NCBI GenBank assembly: GCA_052148715.1
Contig: JBKQHQ010000084.1
Span: 1 to 34,622 of the forward strand
Length of the DNA stretch: 34,622 bases
Direction: 5' to 3'
DNA from: JBKQHQ01 sp052148715
GTDB lineage: Bacteria > Pseudomonadota > Alphaproteobacteria > Rhizobiales > Xanthobacteraceae
Positions 32,191 to 34,622 of the stretch are shown here, in pieces. Within the stretch, counting starts at the first letter, position 1. Each line of letters opens with the position of its first letter. Made by a program: the position numbers and the translations under genes. The notes beneath the pieces were generated by a model, which did not search any database, had not been told where the DNA came from, and saw only the letters and a program-made list of their open reading frames with translations.

Positions 32191-32219
32191 TATGTACGGC
32201 CAATACCCGGCCATTTCAA
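32191..32219 (-). promoter_or_regulatory. Toxin-antitoxin promoter and operator (copy 2)
   Basis: On the minus strand TTGAAA (-35, 32219-32214) and TACATA (-10, 32196-32191) are 17 bp apart. The spacer carries the ATGTACGGCCA half-site (32192-32202) seen in copy 1, with a weaker second arm (7 of 11 matches). This is the likely promoter for the whole antitoxin-toxin-NTPase-nuclease unit. Confidence 0.65.
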
Positions 32220-32256
32220 GAGTTAAATCCGCTCGACGACGCCGCGCCCCGGACGA

Positions 32257-32271
32257 GAACAGTTTAGGAAC
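32257..32271. promoter_or_regulatory. Candidate LexA (SOS) box
   Basis: GAAC-AGTTTAG-GAAC matches the alphaproteobacterial LexA box GAACN7GAAC (reverse complement GTTCN7GTTC). It lies about 84 bp upstream of the antitoxin start and 38 bp beyond the -35 of that promoter, not overlapping it. About one such match is expected by chance in a window of this length, so it is weak evidence. Confidence 0.3.
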
Positions 32272-32397
32272 ATTCAATTGCCCCCTATGGGCCGGCCGCC
32301 TTGAGCACGGCGCGAGGGGCCTGGAGCCGGCCAATGCCACCATGTTCATATTGCCGGAAGCGAGACCAGGCGGCCCACGCGCAGTGGCCATCACCAA

Positions 32398-33795
32398 TCA
32401 GACGTCTGCTTCCGCTGGCCGCTTAAAGTCGCCTAGAGTCGGCATCGGATCGCTGTCGTTTTGGATCAACGTCTTTGACCAAAGGACTGAGGTCTCGTAA
32501 TGCGCCTCGCAGACGATCTCCCCTTCAGCCTCGAACCAATGCGTCGCTTCAGGCACCAGCACGCGAGGAAGCGGGCGTTGAGCATAAGGGTTGTGAAAGA
32601 CTTCGAGTTCCGCCGACCACGGCTCATAGCCTTGCGGCCAGAGCCGCCTGTATTCATCGCTGGTGATGTCTAGACAGAATGGGATGCCGTCAAGCGCACC
32701 AGGCGTTCGATCGTAGAATTTGCCAAATCGGACATAGCGAAGACCCTTCGCCAAAGCGCCGGCCGACACGCCAACACGGTTGAATTTGCTGATCGCACAG
32801 GCATTGGTGAAAACGACTGCCGATAGCTCGCTGTGGTCTGCGTTGCGAAACAGACCGGCTGGGAAAGCCGACTCGCCCAGCAGATGGGAAGACGGGTTCG
32901 ATACCGCGACGGCGCGACCGCCCGCCTCAGCCCTCTCAGCGTGCATTCCAAACAGATAGCCGACCAGCGCCTCCCGACTCCAGGTCATCGACGCTGGCGC
33001 ATGGAAATCGGCCAGCGCGATCGCAAATGGCTTACCCGAAACATGCGCCAGACGGTCGTAGCGGTGCTGCAACTTGTTTCCCAATGTTTTCGCGAACCGC
33101 ACTGCCGCGGGTCCCAAAAAACGCTCGCGCACGTCCCCCGGCGGCTCAGTCGGCTTTGAATTCACATGATCGTAGGGCACCGGCGGGTTCGCCGTCACCG
33201 CTTCAATCCAAGCCTCGTCGCCGCGGCTGTTCTCGACGTGAAAATCCGGGGATGGATAGGGCTGCGTGACCAGGAGCCCTTGCTCCCGAAAGGAGGCGAG
33301 CAGGTGCGCCTCCCAGAGTCGGGTGTGAAAATTGCCCGTCTGGCAATCGCCCGCCCAGCTTCTGTCCGGGTTCGGTAGCGCCAAGTAGACTTGGTTGAGC
33401 AACCATGCGGCGATGTGGTGGGTTGGCTGCGTGAGTAGCTTGAACACTGCGCTCGGCTCGCGACCTTGCAGATCATAGAGCGCCGGACGGTGCTGCGTAT
33501 TCGCCGGGATCGGTTCAGGCGGAGCGCCCTCCTTCATCCCCAGTTCCATCATCGCCCGGGCCTCCGCGGCAGTCGGGAGCTCATGCCGCTGCAACGTGAT
33601 CATCCAGACATGATCTTGACGCCGGCGCACCACGAGAACACCAAAGCGCCCGTCATCGACGTCTCTGGTCAGCACACCGCAGGCGAGATCGTCTTCGCTC
33701 CGCCACGCCCCAATAGGCGGGCGGTTCCCGAAACCGTGGCCGCGCGGCAGCGCCAGCGCATAGACGTCGAACAACGTCTGCGGGAGTTCATGCAT
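32398..33795 (-). CDS. Hypothetical protein with a possible degenerate nuclease core
   Basis: A 465-residue protein. The most structured part is in the first half: NFHTRLWEAHLLASFREQG with Glu162, YPSPDFHVE with Asp184, and EAWIEAVTANPP with Glu198. The helix-Glu, then P-D, then strand-E-x-[A] order is that of PD-(D/E)xK nucleases, but the lysine of the third motif is replaced (EAV), as in some restriction-like families. Beyond that, ASMTWSREALVGYLFGMH and RFGKFYDRTPGALDG are unassigned. ATG 33795 was chosen with GGGA upstream; an in-frame ATG at 33819 would add 8 residues. It follows the AlbA_2-type gene by about 60 nt and is probably in its operon. Confidence 0.65.
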   Translation of the reverse strand: MHELPQTLFDVYALALPRGHGFGNRPPIGAWRSEDDLACGVLTRDVDDGRFGVLVVRRRQDHVWMITLQRHELPTAAEARAMMELGMKEGAPPEPIPANTQHRPALYDLQGREPSAVFKLLTQPTHHIAAWLLNQVYLALPNPDRSWAGDCQTGNFHTRLWEAHLLASFREQGLLVTQPYPSPDFHVENSRGDEAWIEAVTANPPVPYDHVNSKPTEPPGDVRERFLGPAAVRFAKTLGNKLQHRYDRLAHVSGKPFAIALADFHAPASMTWSREALVGYLFGMHAERAEAGGRAVAVSNPSSHLLGESAFPAGLFRNADHSELSAVVFTNACAISKFNRVGVSAGALAKGLRYVRFGKFYDRTPGALDGIPFCLDITSDEYRRLWPQGYEPWSAELEVFHNPYAQRPLPRVLVPEATHWFEAEGEIVCEAHYETSVLWSKTLIQNDSDPMPTLGDFKRPAEADV

Positions 33796-33855
33796 CGACG
33801 ATTTCCCATCGCCCGGCATCTAGCCGGGACAGGACCTCAAGGAGCCGCGCGCCTG

Positions 33856-34622
33856 TCACTTGCCCTTCCAGACGCCCTGTCCGTCGTACATTTCGCATTG
33901 CTGAAAACCGAACGCATTCCAGAGCATGTTGAACACTGGGCGCATCAATGCAGGAACGTCGGTTCTGAACCTGTCGATGTAGAGTTCAGGTAGGGCGAGG
34001 ATTTCTCGGTTTAGAGGACCCGCATCCGACCAGCCCGCACCGTCGGGACTGTAGCGATAGAAGCATTGGGCGACATCGCACAGCGACAAAAACGCATATA
34101 CGGGAAGCCCCGCATCGAACGCCTGCAGCACACTAAGATATTGACGGAAAGCGAGAACCACCTTGTTCGTGAACTCGGCCGCCACGAAATAAGGATTTCC
34201 GTCGGCGTCGCGCTTGCTGAGATTGCCGACGCCCTCGATGGCGCCCGAGCGAAAGAACTGCGCGTAACTTTGCCGGCCTCCGGCAGGGCGGTCCGCATAG
34301 TTCAGAAAGCCGTCGATATTGATGCCCGGGCGATTTCCGGCCCCCATGCCGTCGAGTGGCAGAGGAACATGCGTGCCCGCCGCGACCGCCGACACCACGT
34401 CCAGCAACCGGCCGTCAGCGAATGCCGGTACGGGCACGAGGTGAAGCACGACCTTGCCGCCGGGGCCGAGCGGAACCGGTGTCTCGCCAGCGGTAATCCT
34501 GACGATACGATCGGTTCGAAAGGCGGCGATGCGCTCGGCGATCCGAGGCGCCTCGGTGAAGATGTGGCGCAGCTCTTCGACGTTGGGTTCGTATTTGCCA
34601 GACGAGGCCCTGGCCCAAAAGC
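33856..34622 (-). CDS. AlbA_2/Schlafen-like ATP-binding protein, 3' part only
   Basis: The frame is open to the right edge of the window, so only the last ~255 residues are seen. The visible part opens with FWARASSGKYEPNVEELRHI, like the end of the AlbA_2 (divergent AAA-4 / Schlafen-type) module, where FxxR.S.GK..m...ELR is typical. AERIAAFRTDRIVRI, a KVVLHLVPVPAF strand and an alpha/beta C-terminal region (NIDGFLNYAD, FTNKVVLAFRQY) follow. Such proteins are common in defence islands and act as nucleic-acid-binding regulators or tRNA nucleases; the function here is unknown. The start lies outside the window. It is in an operon with the hypothetical protein at 32398. Confidence 0.7.
   Translation of the reverse strand, partial: FWARASSGKYEPNVEELRHIFTEAPRIAERIAAFRTDRIVRITAGETPVPLGPGGKVVLHLVPVPAFADGRLLDVVSAVAAGTHVPLPLDGMGAGNRPGINIDGFLNYADRPAGGRQSYAQFFRSGAIEGVGNLSKRDADGNPYFVAAEFTNKVVLAFRQYLSVLQAFDAGLPVYAFLSLCDVAQCFYRYSPDGAGWSDAGPLNREILALPELYIDRFRTDVPALMRPVFNMLWNAFGFQQCEMYDGQGVWKGK

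Noticed and set aside
32161..32397. 78-residue minus-strand frame across the second toxin-antitoxin promoter
   Set aside because: It covers the promoter and operator and has no similarity pattern, so it is non-coding.

Overview
The window looks like chromosomal DNA of an alphaproteobacterium of the Bradyrhizobium / Nitrobacteraceae type. The evidence is high G+C coding sequence, the dispersed palindromes at 4173-4338 and 22756-22882 that resemble families I know from Bradyrhizobium, and many small SRPBCC, DUF899, DUF1801, YCII and VOC proteins typical of soil rhizobia. No rRNA, convincing tRNA, transposase, integrase or CRISPR array was seen.

Left part (1-16.6 kb) is an accessory metabolic and stress-response region built from small regulator-led modules. 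ArsR with a truncated SRPBCC gene (3-681) is divergent from SDR-SRPBCC (863-2069), and a long perfect inverted repeat lies between them. A GST gene and a PIN-domain remnant follow. Next come two paralogues of the 4,5-dihydroxyphthalate decarboxylase family on either side of a Liv-type binding protein. Then an SDR-SRPBCC pair and a GC-rich HTH / beta-propeller pair. The operon ArsR-SRPBCC-VOC-DUF1801 (12164 to 10379) is divergent from TetR-YCII-SRPBCC-DoxX (12314 to 14294), which has a perfect 26-bp operator. Finally there is DUF899-membrane protein-DUF899 (14655-16578). In all there are five SRPBCC genes in 14 kb.

Middle part (16.6-24.7 kb) is a mosaic with scars: a DUF899 tail fragment, a DUF1778-GNAT toxin-antitoxin pair abutting a truncated alpha/beta hydrolase, a membrane protein with a methyltransferase divergent from LysR, a second copy of the DUF899 tail scar, a small Myb/GcrA-like gene overlapping a conserved protein with nucleoside-deoxyribosyltransferase/TIR-like features, and a 71-bp remnant of the guaA 3' end. 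MarR, a small membrane protein and a DHA2-family exporter follow. The guaA remnant may mark the edge of a genomic island extending to the right.

Right part (24.9-34.6 kb, mostly minus strand) is the most interesting. One compact four-gene unit runs DUF1778 antitoxin - GNAT toxin - 1642-residue protein (QxK nuclease-like N-terminus, P-loop NTPase, long helical C-terminus) - 500-residue protein (PD-(D/E)xK-like N-terminus, Cys-rich C-terminus). Spacings are 0, 7 and -4 nt. It resembles a nuclease-STAND type antiphage system wired to a toxin-antitoxin pair, and I do not recognise it as a named system. Upstream lie a protein with a possible degenerate nuclease core and the 3' part of an AlbA_2/Schlafen-type gene that runs off the right edge. 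Functional statements about this region are inference from motifs and gene order.
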